This document shows positions 40,947 through 49,516 of a stretch of 53,670 nt of DNA, piece by piece (position 1 is the stretch's first letter; every line of letters starts with the position of its first letter). The position numbers and the translations under genes are program-made. Source of the stretch: an uncultured Collinsella sp. Its GTDB lineage: Bacteria > Actinomycetota > Coriobacteriia > Coriobacteriales > Coriobacteriaceae. The stretch covers positions 1 through 53,670 of the forward strand of contig CATXXC010000015.1 of NCBI GenBank assembly GCA_958403385.1, written 5' to 3'. Below the pieces are notes generated by a model. The model was not told the DNA's origin and searched no databases. It saw only the letters and a list, made by a program, of their open reading frames with translations.

Positions 40947-41468
40947 TTACCTTACGTAGACCACGTTGTCGCGGCGGGGTTTGGGCTCGGGCAGCGTGTC
41001 CTCGGCATAGCCCAGAATGCAGTGACCGACACCGTGCAGGCTGCCGTCGGCGGGTAGACCCCAACTGGCCAGTAGCTCCAGGCCCTCGGGCGAATCGAAA
41101 ACCTCGTGGGCGCGATGAATCCAGCACGAATCAACGCCCAGCGCATAGGCAGCGTTGAGCAGGTTGCCCATGGCGAGCGAGCCGTCTTCCAGATGTGTGG
41201 GCACGCTGCGGTCAACCAGCACCACCACAACGGTCTTGGCGCCATAGAAGGGGTCGCTGTTGCTGCCCATGACTTGCGCGTTGAGCTGCGAGAGACGCTC
41301 GACGGTCGCGGGGTCGGTGACGGCGACAAACGTCACCGGCTGGCGGCCCATGCCGCTCGGTGCATATTGGCCGGCTTCGATAATACGTGCAAGCTTTTCG
41401 GCCTCGACGGGACGATCGCTGTAGTTGCGGCAGCTGCGGCGGTGAATGAGTGCTTCGATAGTCTCCAT
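40947..41468 (-). CDS. Nitroreductase-family FMN oxidoreductase
   Basis: This 173-residue short nitroreductase starts METIEALIHRRSCRNYSDRPV, where the RRSxRxY stretch binds FMN phosphate. It has the middle AQYAPSGMGRQPVTFVAV and the late LGVDSCWIHRA and GHCILGYAE. Such enzymes reduce nitro compounds, quinones or flavins with NAD(P)H in the cytoplasm; the natural substrate is unknown. ATG 41468 follows AAGGAGACACC; the upstream extension has no such site. Confidence 0.9.
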   Translation of the reverse strand: METIEALIHRRSCRNYSDRPVEAEKLARIIEAGQYAPSGMGRQPVTFVAVTDPATVERLSQLNAQVMGSNSDPFYGAKTVVVVLVDRSVPTHLEDGSLAMGNLLNAAYALGVDSCWIHRAHEVFDSPEGLELLASWGLPADGSLHGVGHCILGYAEDTLPEPKPRRDNVVYVR

Positions 41469-41762
41469 GGTGTCTCCTTGCGGTGGCGTTGCAGATGCCC
41501 CGTTCATACCCGTCGGGCTCAAACGATAGACGGTCAATTGCCCGGCCAAAAGGATAGATTCCAATTGGGAAAGTAGGTTTGCATAAAAGTACCTTCAGAA
41601 TGTGACAAACAAATGGGATGGTTAAACGTTTTATCCCGTCTACCCTGCGGTTTTTTACCACTTGCCTAAATGACGAACGCATAACCTCTGATAAAGGTTT
41701 TACTAAAGGAGTACCAACGTTTATCAATGCGCCGTGGTGGCGCCGGGCCAGGAGGTAACATC

Positions 41763-42053
41763 ATGTTCCAGGCTGGAGATGTCGTCGAGACCGATTTCGA
41801 AGGATTTCTGAAGCTGCTGCGTTCCAAGACGCGCGCTTTCGTGTCGATCAACGATCACGAGTACTACATCACGCACACCGATGGCTATTGGCGTGTTCAG
41901 GATTGCGAGGCCCTCAACGACAAGGGCCACTTTACTGACTGTTCTGAGTTGGTCAACACGGTCTGCGAGGTCGTCGAGCTGCCGTGGATTGCCGGCAAGA
42001 GCCTGCATGACAGCTTCTCGGGCGCTACGGTCTATGAGGCCGTCGCCGCTTAA
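41763..42053 (+). CDS. Small unknown protein, 96 residues
   Basis: I do not recognise it. It starts at ATG 41763 behind AGGAGG and has good codon use for this genome. The sequence is acidic and aromatic (HEYYITHTDGYWRVQDCEA) with three Cys (C56, C67, C76 approximately) and no signal or membrane segment, so it is a cytosolic protein. The upstream gap (41469-41762) is AT-rich promoter DNA. A strong terminator follows, so it is a monocistronic gene that is probably well expressed. Confidence 0.75.
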   Translation: MFQAGDVVETDFEGFLKLLRSKTRAFVSINDHEYYITHTDGYWRVQDCEALNDKGHFTDCSELVNTVCEVVELPWIAGKSLHDSFSGATVYEAVAA

Positions 42054-42080
42054 CAGGCAATAAAACCCGATTTTCACGTG

Positions 42081-42115
42081 ACCGCTGGCGCCGCCCCCGC
42101 GCCGGCGGTCTTTTT
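42081..42115 (+). terminator. Terminator of the small unknown gene
   Basis: ACCGCTGGCGC (42081-42091) pairs with GCGCCGGCGGT (42099-42109), then CTTTTT. Confidence 0.9.
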
Positions 42116-42166
42116 CTGCCGATAGGCCATAAAAATGCACGCATTTGCGGAGAGCCTGTTGACGAT

Positions 42167-42218
42167 AGTCAAAACTCGGACTAATCTAGAGACACATAAT
42201 TGGTCAAAAATCGGACAA
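42167..42218. promoter_or_regulatory. Direct repeats upstream of marR (candidate operator)
   Basis: AGTCAAAACTCGGACTA (42167-42183) and GGTCAAAAATCGGACAA (42202-42218) match at 14 of 17 positions, 35 nt apart. They lie within 70 nt of the MarR start codon, over the expected promoter. Confidence 0.5.
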
Positions 42219-42234
42219 TTGAATGGTGGGATAG

Positions 42235-42735
42235 ATGAATAGTGCGGTTACGCTGGTCGACTTCGATCGGTTGCTCAATGGACTCGACCATATCTATTCG
42301 GAGTTCTCGCGCGCCTGCGGCCTTTCGGACTGCGCCTACTGGATGCTCGTCGACACGAGTGCAGCGGGCGGAAGCGTTGCCGTGAGTCGCCTGACGAGTG
42401 AATGGTTCTACAGCAAACAGACCATCAATTCGGCGATTAAAACGCTTAGGGCGCGAGGGCTTGCGACGTTGGAGTTTGCCGAGGGCAGTCGTAAAAACAA
42501 GGTTGTACGACTGACCGAAGAAGGCGTGCGGTTTGCCAAGCGCTACGCGTTGCCGGCGCAAAAAGCCGAGCAACAGGCATTCGAGGCGCTCGAGCCGTGG
42601 GAACAGTGCGAGATCATGCGCTTGGTCGGTAAGTTCTCCCATGTTCTTAACGAAGAGTGCGAGGCATTTAAACGGCAAGTGGCCGCCGAGAACGAGACTG
42701 ACGATAAGGGCGAGGGGGACGCATGCGACTCTTAA
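42235..42735 (+). CDS. MarR-family transcriptional regulator
   Basis: This 166-residue winged-helix protein has SDCAYWMLVDTS, VAVSRLTSEWFYSKQTINSAIKTLRARG (recognition helix, in two parts) and GSRKNKVVRLTEEG, the beta-wing. MarR proteins are dimeric repressors released by small ligands. It overlaps the first ABC exporter gene by 13 nt, so it is the first gene of that operon and probably autoregulates through the repeats at 42167-42218. Confidence 0.9.
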   Translation: MNSAVTLVDFDRLLNGLDHIYSEFSRACGLSDCAYWMLVDTSAAGGSVAVSRLTSEWFYSKQTINSAIKTLRARGLATLEFAEGSRKNKVVRLTEEGVRFAKRYALPAQKAEQQAFEALEPWEQCEIMRLVGKFSHVLNEECEAFKRQVAAENETDDKGEGDACDS

Positions 42736-44459
42736 TGAGGTTTATGAGGCCGTACCGCGGTCTGATTGCGGTGACGCTGTTTGCGGTGCTGATAGATAAC
42801 GTCGGTACGCTGTTGGTTCCCACGATGCTGGCGAACATGGTCAACACCGGTATTACCACGGGTGATGTCGACTATATATTACGCAACGGCCTGTACATGC
42901 TTATCGCGACCGGCATGGCCAGCGGCGGCACGGTGCTGGGCTGCTATCTTTCGGCGCGCCTGGCCGCCAACGTGGCCTGCGATATCCGCAATGCCGTGTA
43001 CGACAAGTCGCTCGAGCTGTCCGCCAGCGACTTTGAGCGCTTTGGCACGGGTTCGATGATCACGCGCTCGCTCAACGACATCAACGTGATTCAGCAAGCT
43101 GTCCTTCAGACGATTCAGCTGGTGCTGCCGGTGCCGTTCTTGGCCGTGGCAGGCATCATTTTTGCTTGGTTCATCGATCCCGCCATGGGCACGCTGCTGG
43201 GCGTGGTGGTTGCGATCGTGCTGGTGGCGGCGGTCTTTACCGTTGCCAACGCCGCGCCGATCTTTATGCGCCTGCAGAGCTTTATCGACCGCATGAACGT
43301 GGTGCTGCGCGAGAACATCGTGGGCGTGCGCGTCATCCGCGCATTTAACAAGGAGCGCCACGAGGAGCAGCGCCTGGACGAGGTGTTTAGCGATTACGCG
43401 GCCAATGCCATCAAGGTCAACCACCTGTTTGTGGGTCTCGACAGCTCCAGCTTCTTTTTGATGAATATCGCCGAGGTGGCGGTGCTGTGGGTTGGCGGCA
43501 ACCGCGTGGGCGTCCACGCCATGCAAATCGGTAGCATCTCGGCCGTGCTGGAGTACGCGATCCTGATCCTGTTCTTTGTGATGACGGCGCAGATGGTGAT
43601 TCTGACGCTCCCACGCGCCGCCGCATGCCTGAACCGTGCGCAGCAGGTGTTGGAGATTGAGCCGAGCATCGTGGACGGCAAGCGCACGCTGGACACGTGC
43701 GCGGCGGAGTCTGTTGACGGTGCCGACGCGGTGGCCGTGTTCGACCACATGTCGTTCCGTTTTGACGATGCCGACGAGGATACCCTGTGCGACCTGAGCT
43801 TTGCCTGTCGCCGTAGCCAGACCACGGCGATTGTAGGCTCGACGGGTTCGGGCAAGTCGACGGTGGCCAAGCTCTTGCTTCGCTTCCACGATGCCACGAA
43901 GGGCGCCATTCGCCTGAATGGCATCGATCTGCGCGACCTTTCGCAAGACGACATCCGCGGGCGTATCGCCTATGTGCCGCAGAAGGCATGGCTGTTCTCG
44001 GGTACGGTGGCGAGCAACCTGCGCTTTGGCAACGAAGACGCGACTGAGGCTGACATGCTCCATGCGCTGGAGGTTGCCCAGAGCACCTTTGTACTCGACC
44101 AACCGCAGGGGCTCGATACCCCGGTGGCGCAGGGCGGTACGAACTTTTCGGGCGGCCAGCGCCAGCGTTTGGCAATCGCCCGTGCGCTCATGAAGCATGC
44201 CGATCTATATATCTTCGATGACAGTTTTTCGGCCCTGGACTTTAAGACCGATGCCGCCCTGCGTCATGCGTTGCAAGACGAGACGCGTGACGCTGCGGTG
44301 CTCATCATCGCGCAGCGCATCTCGACGATCTTGCACGCCGACCAGATCGTCGTGCTCAAGGATGGCGAGGTTGTGGGTCTGGGCACGCATGGCGAGCTTA
44401 TGGAAACCTGCGAGGTGTACCGCGCCATCGCGGAATCGCAGATGAAGGGAGGTGAGTAG
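42723..44459 (+). CDS. Heterodimeric ABC exporter, subunit 1
   Basis: This 578-residue half-transporter has six N-terminal spans and a nucleotide-binding domain. Walker A is GSTGSGKST, signature FSGGQRQRL and Walker B IFDDSFSALD. The residue after Walker B is Asp rather than the catalytic Glu, so its site should be inactive. The intracellular coupling region LNDINVIQQ is visible. It pairs with the next gene product, as in LmrCD/BmrCD-type multidrug exporters. CGAGGGGGA precedes ATG 42723, inside the marR end. Confidence 0.93.
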   Translation: MRLLMRFMRPYRGLIAVTLFAVLIDNVGTLLVPTMLANMVNTGITTGDVDYILRNGLYMLIATGMASGGTVLGCYLSARLAANVACDIRNAVYDKSLELSASDFERFGTGSMITRSLNDINVIQQAVLQTIQLVLPVPFLAVAGIIFAWFIDPAMGTLLGVVVAIVLVAAVFTVANAAPIFMRLQSFIDRMNVVLRENIVGVRVIRAFNKERHEEQRLDEVFSDYAANAIKVNHLFVGLDSSSFFLMNIAEVAVLWVGGNRVGVHAMQIGSISAVLEYAILILFFVMTAQMVILTLPRAAACLNRAQQVLEIEPSIVDGKRTLDTCAAESVDGADAVAVFDHMSFRFDDADEDTLCDLSFACRRSQTTAIVGSTGSGKSTVAKLLLRFHDATKGAIRLNGIDLRDLSQDDIRGRIAYVPQKAWLFSGTVASNLRFGNEDATEADMLHALEVAQSTFVLDQPQGLDTPVAQGGTNFSGGQRQRLAIARALMKHADLYIFDDSFSALDFKTDAALRHALQDETRDAAVLIIAQRISTILHADQIVVLKDGEVVGLGTHGELMETCEVYRAIAESQMKGGE

Positions 44460-44460
44460 C

Positions 44461-46467
44461 ATGACCGAGGAGCTCAAGAAGCAGGGCGGCGTTGATGACG
44501 CCGCTGCCGCGGGACTGGTCGAGGAAACGGCTGCCGCGTCGACCGAGCTGGATGACGCCGCCAAGGCTGCAGCCGAGCGCGAGGCTCGCCGCCAAGCGCT
44601 CTACGAGGAAAACGAACGTGCCGAGGACGAGCGCGCCCGCGCCGAGGCAGAGCGTATGCGCGACGTGGACGACGAAGACGAGGACGAGACGCCTCGGGAT
44701 ACCTGGGCGACGGTGCGCCGCCTGTGGAGTGAGGCTGCCGGCGACCATTGGCGCTTCTATATCGTGTTCGCGAGCATTGTGTTCTATGTCATCTTTAACA
44801 CCGCCGCGCCGGCATATAGCGCCCGCGTGATCGATGAGCTGTGGGGCCACATTCAGGTGGCGTTTGCCAACGACACCACTTTCAGCATCACCTGGGAGAA
44901 CTGCGGCAAGACCATTTTCGTCTACTTTATGATCTGGACTGCCGCTGCCTCGTTCTATGCGCTCCAGAGCTTTTTGATGTCGAGCGTCGCTGAGCGTCTC
45001 AATCTGCGCCTGCGCAACCGCATCGCGCAAAAGCTCAACCGTCTGCCGCTCGCCTATTTTGACGCGCATCGTCCCGGCGAGGTCGTCAGCCGCGCGACCA
45101 ACGACTTGGACAAGATGTCCGAGAGCATGCAGCGCGGCTTGCTGCAGCTTCTGGTGTCGATCGGTACCGTGGTGGGCGCCGTGAGCGTGATGTTCGTGTT
45201 TAGCGTGCCGCTCACGCTCGTCTTTTTGTTCTTTACGGCGGTATCGCTGCTGGTGACCAAGGTGGTCTCGCGCCGCACGCATGACGTAACCGGTGAGCGC
45301 CAGGAGTGGGTGTCCAAGATTACGAGTGCGGTCGAGGAAGGCTATTCGGGCCGTCTGGTGATCCGCGCGTTTAACCGCGAACGCCAAAGTTCTGCCGAGG
45401 TGCACCAGGCCTCGGGCGAGCTGGCACGCGTGAGTGCCAAGGCCGACTTTATGATTAACGCCGTCGGCCCCGCGGTGCGCTTTATCGGCCGTTTGGCGCA
45501 GATCGTTATTGCGCTTGTGGGCTGCAGCATGCTGGTTGCCGGTCACATGACCGTCGGCGTGTTCCAGGCGTTCTTCCAGTTTATCTACGAGGCGTCCGAG
45601 CCCATGACGCAGTTGTCGTTTACCTTCAACTCGCTGCAGAGCGCGCTGGCGAGTGCAGAGCGCGTGTTCGACCTGCTCGATGAGCCCGAGATGGAGGCCG
45701 ATCCGCTGCCGGACGAGGCCGCCAAGCTGCCGGGTCGCGTTGAGGGTCGCGTCTCCTTTGAGCACGTGCGCTTTGGTTATTCGCCCGACAAGCCGCTTAT
45801 GCACGACGTGTCGTTTACCGCCGAGCCGGGCCAGAAGATTGCCGTGGTGGGAACCACGGGCGCGGGCAAGACGACGCTCATCAACCTGCTCATGCGCTTC
45901 TACGAGATTGACGGCGGGCGTATTACGCTCGACGGCGTGGATACGAGCCGCATGGACCGCGGCGAGCTACGGCAGCAGTTTGGCATGGTGCTGCAGGACG
46001 CCTGGCTGTTCGATGGCACGATTGCCGAAAACATCGCCTACGGCTGTCCCGAGGCGACGCGTGAGGAGATCGTGGCGGCTGCGCGCGCCGCGCAGGTCGA
46101 CTTCTTTGTGCGCACCATGCCGCAGGGCTATGACACGCGCGTGGCCAACGATGCCGAAAGCATCAGCCAGGGCCAGCGTCAGCTGCTGACCATCGCACGC
46201 GTGCTGCTCAATAACCCGGCGATTCTCATCCTGGACGAGGCGACCTCAAGCGTGGATACGCGTACCGAGCTTGCCATCGGTCGTGCCATGGACGCGCTCA
46301 TGCGCGGGCGCACGAGCTTTGTGATCGCGCACCGCCTGTCGACGATCGTGGACGCCGACCTGATCTTGGTCATGGATCACGGCAACATTATCGAGCAGGG
46401 CACGCATAAGGAGCTGCTGGCTGCCGAGGGTGCCTACGCCGACCTCTATCTGAGCCAGTTCGCATAA
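44461..46467 (+). CDS. Heterodimeric ABC exporter, subunit 2
   Basis: This 668-residue half-transporter has a charged Glu/Arg/Ala-rich cytoplasmic extension of about 80 residues, probably coiled-coil, before its six spans. The NBD has Walker A GTTGAGKTT, signature ISQGQRQLL (non-canonical, typical for one half of these pairs) and Walker B ILILDEATSSVD with catalytic Glu. It supplies the active ATP site for the heterodimer. ATG 44461 follows GGGAGG. Likely substrates are drugs or bile-type amphiphiles, but none can be named from sequence. Confidence 0.93.
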   Translation: MTEELKKQGGVDDAAAAGLVEETAAASTELDDAAKAAAEREARRQALYEENERAEDERARAEAERMRDVDDEDEDETPRDTWATVRRLWSEAAGDHWRFYIVFASIVFYVIFNTAAPAYSARVIDELWGHIQVAFANDTTFSITWENCGKTIFVYFMIWTAAASFYALQSFLMSSVAERLNLRLRNRIAQKLNRLPLAYFDAHRPGEVVSRATNDLDKMSESMQRGLLQLLVSIGTVVGAVSVMFVFSVPLTLVFLFFTAVSLLVTKVVSRRTHDVTGERQEWVSKITSAVEEGYSGRLVIRAFNRERQSSAEVHQASGELARVSAKADFMINAVGPAVRFIGRLAQIVIALVGCSMLVAGHMTVGVFQAFFQFIYEASEPMTQLSFTFNSLQSALASAERVFDLLDEPEMEADPLPDEAAKLPGRVEGRVSFEHVRFGYSPDKPLMHDVSFTAEPGQKIAVVGTTGAGKTTLINLLMRFYEIDGGRITLDGVDTSRMDRGELRQQFGMVLQDAWLFDGTIAENIAYGCPEATREEIVAAARAAQVDFFVRTMPQGYDTRVANDAESISQGQRQLLTIARVLLNNPAILILDEATSSVDTRTELAIGRAMDALMRGRTSFVIAHRLSTIVDADLILVMDHGNIIEQGTHKELLAAEGAYADLYLSQFA

Positions 46468-46497
46468 TGTGACAAAGGGACAGTCTCTTTGCCACAT
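46467..46497 (+). repeat. Imperfect inverted repeat at the ABC operon end
   Basis: ATGTGACAAAGGGA and TCTCTTTGCCACAT pair at 12 of 14 positions around CAG. It resembles the hairpin at 27757-27787 (shared core GACAAAGGG and CAGTC). Its first base is the last base of the stop codon. Confidence 0.75.
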
Positions 46498-46504
46498 CAC
46501 AAAT

Positions 46505-46542
46505 AAGGCGCGCCGGGGATGAATTCCCTGGCGCGCCTTTGC
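46505..46542. terminator. Bidirectional terminator, ABC exporter / cysE
   Basis: AAGGCGCGCC and GGCGCGCCTT are perfect complements with GGGA/TCCC inside. Confidence 0.9.
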
Positions 46543-46577
46543 GTTGATGCCGATGTCGTTTTGTGCCGCTTGCGTTC

Positions 46578-47282
46578 CTAGCGTTCGTCCACGAGCTTGG
46601 CGACGAGGGCCTTGAGCTCGGCCACCTCTCGCTCGAGTTCCTTGACGCGGCGGGCATTCTCGGTGATGCCCTGGCGGTTGAGGGCGGACTGCTCGGCGGC
46701 GTCATCGGGCATGTACTCGCGATGCTGCTTGGCGTCGAAACTCTCCTCGAACACACGGCAGCCGTTGCGCTTGATGATGCGTCCCGGCACGCCCACGACG
46801 GTGCAGTTGTCGGGGACGTCCTTAACGACGACCGAGTTGCCGCCGATCTTGACGTTGTTGCCGATGCAGATGTTGCCGAGCACCTTGGCGCCCGTGCCCA
46901 CCGTGACATTGTTGCCCAGGGTGGGGTGACGCTTGCCGGTCTCGTTGCCGGTGCCGCCGAGCGTGACGCCCTGGTAGAGCACACAGTTGTCGCCCACAAT
47001 GGTGGTCTCGCCGATGACGACGCCCATGGCGTGGTCGATAAAGAAGTGCTTGCCAATCTGCGCGGCAGGGTGAATCTCGACGCCGGTGATGTGGCGGGTG
47101 ATTTGCGAGAGCACGCGGGCGAGCGAGCGATGACCGTGCTCCCACAGCCAGTGCTCGGGCACGTGGTTCCACTTGGCGTGCAGGCCAGGATAGGAAAGAA
47201 AGATGACCAGACCGTTTTGCGCGGCGGGGTCCTGCGCCTGGACGGTCTTGATGTCCTCGCGAATGGTATTGATAAAGCTCAC
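46578..47282 (-). CDS. cysE: Serine O-acetyltransferase
   Basis: This 234-residue enzyme acetylates serine with acetyl-CoA in cysteine synthesis. It has an N-terminal helical part and a left-handed beta-helix of hexapeptide repeats. Visible motifs are GVEIHPAAQIG, IDHAMGVVIGETT (catalytic His-Asp) and LGGTGNETGKRHPTLG. A C-terminal heptad-like helix (ENARRVKELEREVAELKALV) looks like a coiled coil, unlike the CysK-binding tail of E. coli CysE. GTG 47282 has GGGAGG at good spacing; the longer frame is unsupported. Confidence 0.94.
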   Translation of the reverse strand: MSFINTIREDIKTVQAQDPAAQNGLVIFLSYPGLHAKWNHVPEHWLWEHGHRSLARVLSQITRHITGVEIHPAAQIGKHFFIDHAMGVVIGETTIVGDNCVLYQGVTLGGTGNETGKRHPTLGNNVTVGTGAKVLGNICIGNNVKIGGNSVVVKDVPDNCTVVGVPGRIIKRNGCRVFEESFDAKQHREYMPDDAAEQSALNRQGITENARRVKELEREVAELKALVAKLVDER

Positions 47283-47505
47283 CGGCCGCCCTCCCTTAGC
47301 GCCATGGCAATGCGATTCAATAAAGTATAGCGATTCGCTAGGGATTAAAAAGGACAATCTTGGCGGCTTTGCGCTACAAGTGTCAGTTATGCAAACTTGC
47401 TGGTAATGGAGTCATGCTTTTGTGGGGTTGCGCACGAGGGGGCACCGCAACCGTATACTGGTCAACTTGGACGTATCCGCGCCCACAACTGAGAGGTTTT
47501 ACTTC

Positions 47506-48144
47506 ATGGGTTTCATCAATTTTATTGCCGAGCTGCTTAAGGACCCGCGCACCGCGATCGCCAGCTGGATCGCCGCCGGCCCGCTTATGGCCTACGGCTG
47601 CGTGTTCCTGATCATCTTTATCGAGACGGGCGTGGTGTTCTTCCCGTTCCTTCCCGGTGATTCGCTGCTGTTCGCCTCGGGTTTCTTTGCCCACAACGGC
47701 GGCTTTAACATCGTGGCGCTTCTGGCCACCGCATGGGCCGCTGCCATTTTGGGCGATCAGTGCAACTTTATGATCGGTCACTTCTTTGGCCGCAAGATCA
47801 TCGCTTCGGGCAAGGTCAAGGCCATGACGCCCGAGCGCATCAAAAAGTCCGAGGACTTCTTGGACAAGTGGGGTCACCTGGCCATCTTCCTGGGTCGCTT
47901 CTTCCCGTTTATCCGCACCTTTGTGCCCTTTATCGCTGGCATGGGCGGCATGCACTGGCGCAACTTTGTCGTCTTTAACGTGCTGGGCGGCATTACCTGG
48001 TCGACGGTCTTTACGCTGCTGGGCTACTTCTTTGGCGGCATTCCCTTTGTGCAAGAGCACTTTGAGCTGCTGATTATCGGCATCGTTGCCGTGTCGATCA
48101 TCCCGACCGTGGTCGGTCTGGTTAAGGCCAAGCTGGGTAAATAG
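47506..48144 (+). CDS. DedA-family membrane protein
   Basis: This 212-residue membrane protein has about five hydrophobic segments. DedA motifs are visible: FFPFLPGDSLLFASGF, GDQCNFMIGHFFGR and the conserved FLGRFFPFIRTFVPFIAGMGGM. The family includes lipid carriers and transporters linked to undecaprenyl phosphate and membrane homeostasis. The start follows GAGAGG. Single gene with its own terminator at 48183. Confidence 0.93.
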   Translation: MGFINFIAELLKDPRTAIASWIAAGPLMAYGCVFLIIFIETGVVFFPFLPGDSLLFASGFFAHNGGFNIVALLATAWAAAILGDQCNFMIGHFFGRKIIASGKVKAMTPERIKKSEDFLDKWGHLAIFLGRFFPFIRTFVPFIAGMGGMHWRNFVVFNVLGGITWSTVFTLLGYFFGGIPFVQEHFELLIIGIVAVSIIPTVVGLVKAKLGK

Positions 48145-48182
48145 AACGCCTAGCTCGAGCCAGCGCGCAGACCGTACAGTTG

Positions 48183-48217
48183 AGGCCCGTCACCGCTTAC
48201 GGTGGCGGGCCTTTTTG
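48183..48217 (+). terminator. Terminator of the DedA gene
   Basis: AGGCCCGTCACCG (48183-48195) pairs with CGGTGGCGGGCCT (48200-48212) with one T-G mismatch, then TTTTT. Confidence 0.9.
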
Positions 48218-48236
48218 CTTCGGTCAAATGAAAATA

Positions 48237-48252
48237 CTTTACTTAGTTAAAG
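48237..48252. promoter_or_regulatory. Candidate operator CTTTA-N6-TAAAG upstream of ilvE
   Basis: ACTTTACTTAGTTAAAG (from 48236) differs from the site at 10776 at two of 17 bases. It lies about 30 nt upstream of a TACAAT -10-like box at 48283. Confidence 0.4.
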
Positions 48253-48441
48253 AAAAGCGTTTTATCAGACGCGTGCGGGGAGTACAATCTCGTGCATGCG
48301 AATCGACGTGCCATCGGCTTTGATGCTGCTCGCGTGTCCCGTCCGGCTCTACGCTCCGGGCGTGCGACGTTGCGACGCGGTCGGCCTCGGTCCTTGCGTG
48401 CGGGTTCGCGAGTATGCAACTGTGTATGTAAGGAGCGACAT

Positions 48442-49494
48442 ATGACTGTCGAGAAGAAGGATATCGATTGGGGTAGCCTCGGCTTTGGCTACATGAAGAC
48501 CGATTACAGCTACGAGGCTCATTGGAAGGATGGCGAGTGGGACGAGGGCGGCCTGACCACCGACCACACCCTGCATGTCTCCGAGTGCGGCGGTATCTTC
48601 CATTACTGCCAGGAGGTCTTTGAGGGCCTGAAGGCCTACACCGCCGAGGACGGCAGCATCGTCTGCTTCCGTCCCGACATGAACGCTGAGCGTATGTATA
48701 ACTCTGCCCAGCGCCTCGAGATGCCCCCGTTTCCCAAGGACAAGTTCGTTGAGGCCGTCAAGCAGGTCGTTTCTGCCAACGCCGCCTGGGTTCCGCCCTT
48801 CGGTTCCGGCGCGACCCTGTACGTGCGTCCGTTTATGATCGGCTCCGGTGACGTGATCGGCGTGGCTCCCGCTCCTGAGTACACGTTCCGCATTCTCGTG
48901 ACCCCGGTCGGTCCGTACTTTAAGGGCGGCCTCAAGCCCGTCAAGCTGCGCGTTTCCGAGTATGACCGTGCTGCACCGCACGGCACCGGCAACATCAAGG
49001 CCGGCCTGAACTACGCCATGTCCCTTAAGCCCACGATGGAGGCCCATCGCGAGGGCTATGCCGAGAACCTGTATCTCGACTCCGAGTCCCGCACCTATGT
49101 CGAGGAGACCGGTGGCGCCAACGTCCTGTTCGTGAAAGAGGATGGCACGCTCGTCGTTCCGCAGTCGCACACCGACTCCATCCTGCCCTCTATCACCCGT
49201 CGTTCGCTCGTTCAGGTTGCTCAGGACCTGGGCATGACCGTTGACCAGCGCCCCGTCGAGTGGGCCGAGGTCAAGGCCGGCACCTTTGTGGAGTGCGGCC
49301 TGTGCGGCACCGCTGCCGTCATCTCTCCGGTTGGCGAAATCGACAACAAGGTTTACGGCGCCGACGAGACCGTGACCTTCCCGGCTGGATATACCGAGAT
49401 CGGCCCTGTGATGAAGAAGCTTCGCGAGACCCTGACTGGTATCCAGTCTGGTGCTGTCGAGGACAAGCACAACTGGGTTTACACCGTCGCGTAA
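48442..49494 (+). CDS. ilvE: Branched-chain amino acid aminotransferase
   Basis: This 350-residue fold type IV PLP enzyme matches the large (BCAT type II) group. It has HYCQEVFEGLKAY, RMYNSAQRL, the Schiff-base lysine in GNIKAGLNYAMS, EETGGANVLFV and GTAAVISPVG. It moves the amino group between Leu, Ile or Val and 2-oxoglutarate. ATG 48442 follows AAGGAG; an earlier in-frame ATG lies in the leader, close to the predicted transcription start, and lacks a good RBS. A shared box with the ABC importer suggests co-regulation. Confidence 0.95.
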   Translation: MTVEKKDIDWGSLGFGYMKTDYSYEAHWKDGEWDEGGLTTDHTLHVSECGGIFHYCQEVFEGLKAYTAEDGSIVCFRPDMNAERMYNSAQRLEMPPFPKDKFVEAVKQVVSANAAWVPPFGSGATLYVRPFMIGSGDVIGVAPAPEYTFRILVTPVGPYFKGGLKPVKLRVSEYDRAAPHGTGNIKAGLNYAMSLKPTMEAHREGYAENLYLDSESRTYVEETGGANVLFVKEDGTLVVPQSHTDSILPSITRRSLVQVAQDLGMTVDQRPVEWAEVKAGTFVECGLCGTAAVISPVGEIDNKVYGADETVTFPAGYTEIGPVMKKLRETLTGIQSGAVEDKHNWVYTVA

Positions 49495-49516
49495 GCTGTC
49501 TTAGCTGTCCGGCCCG

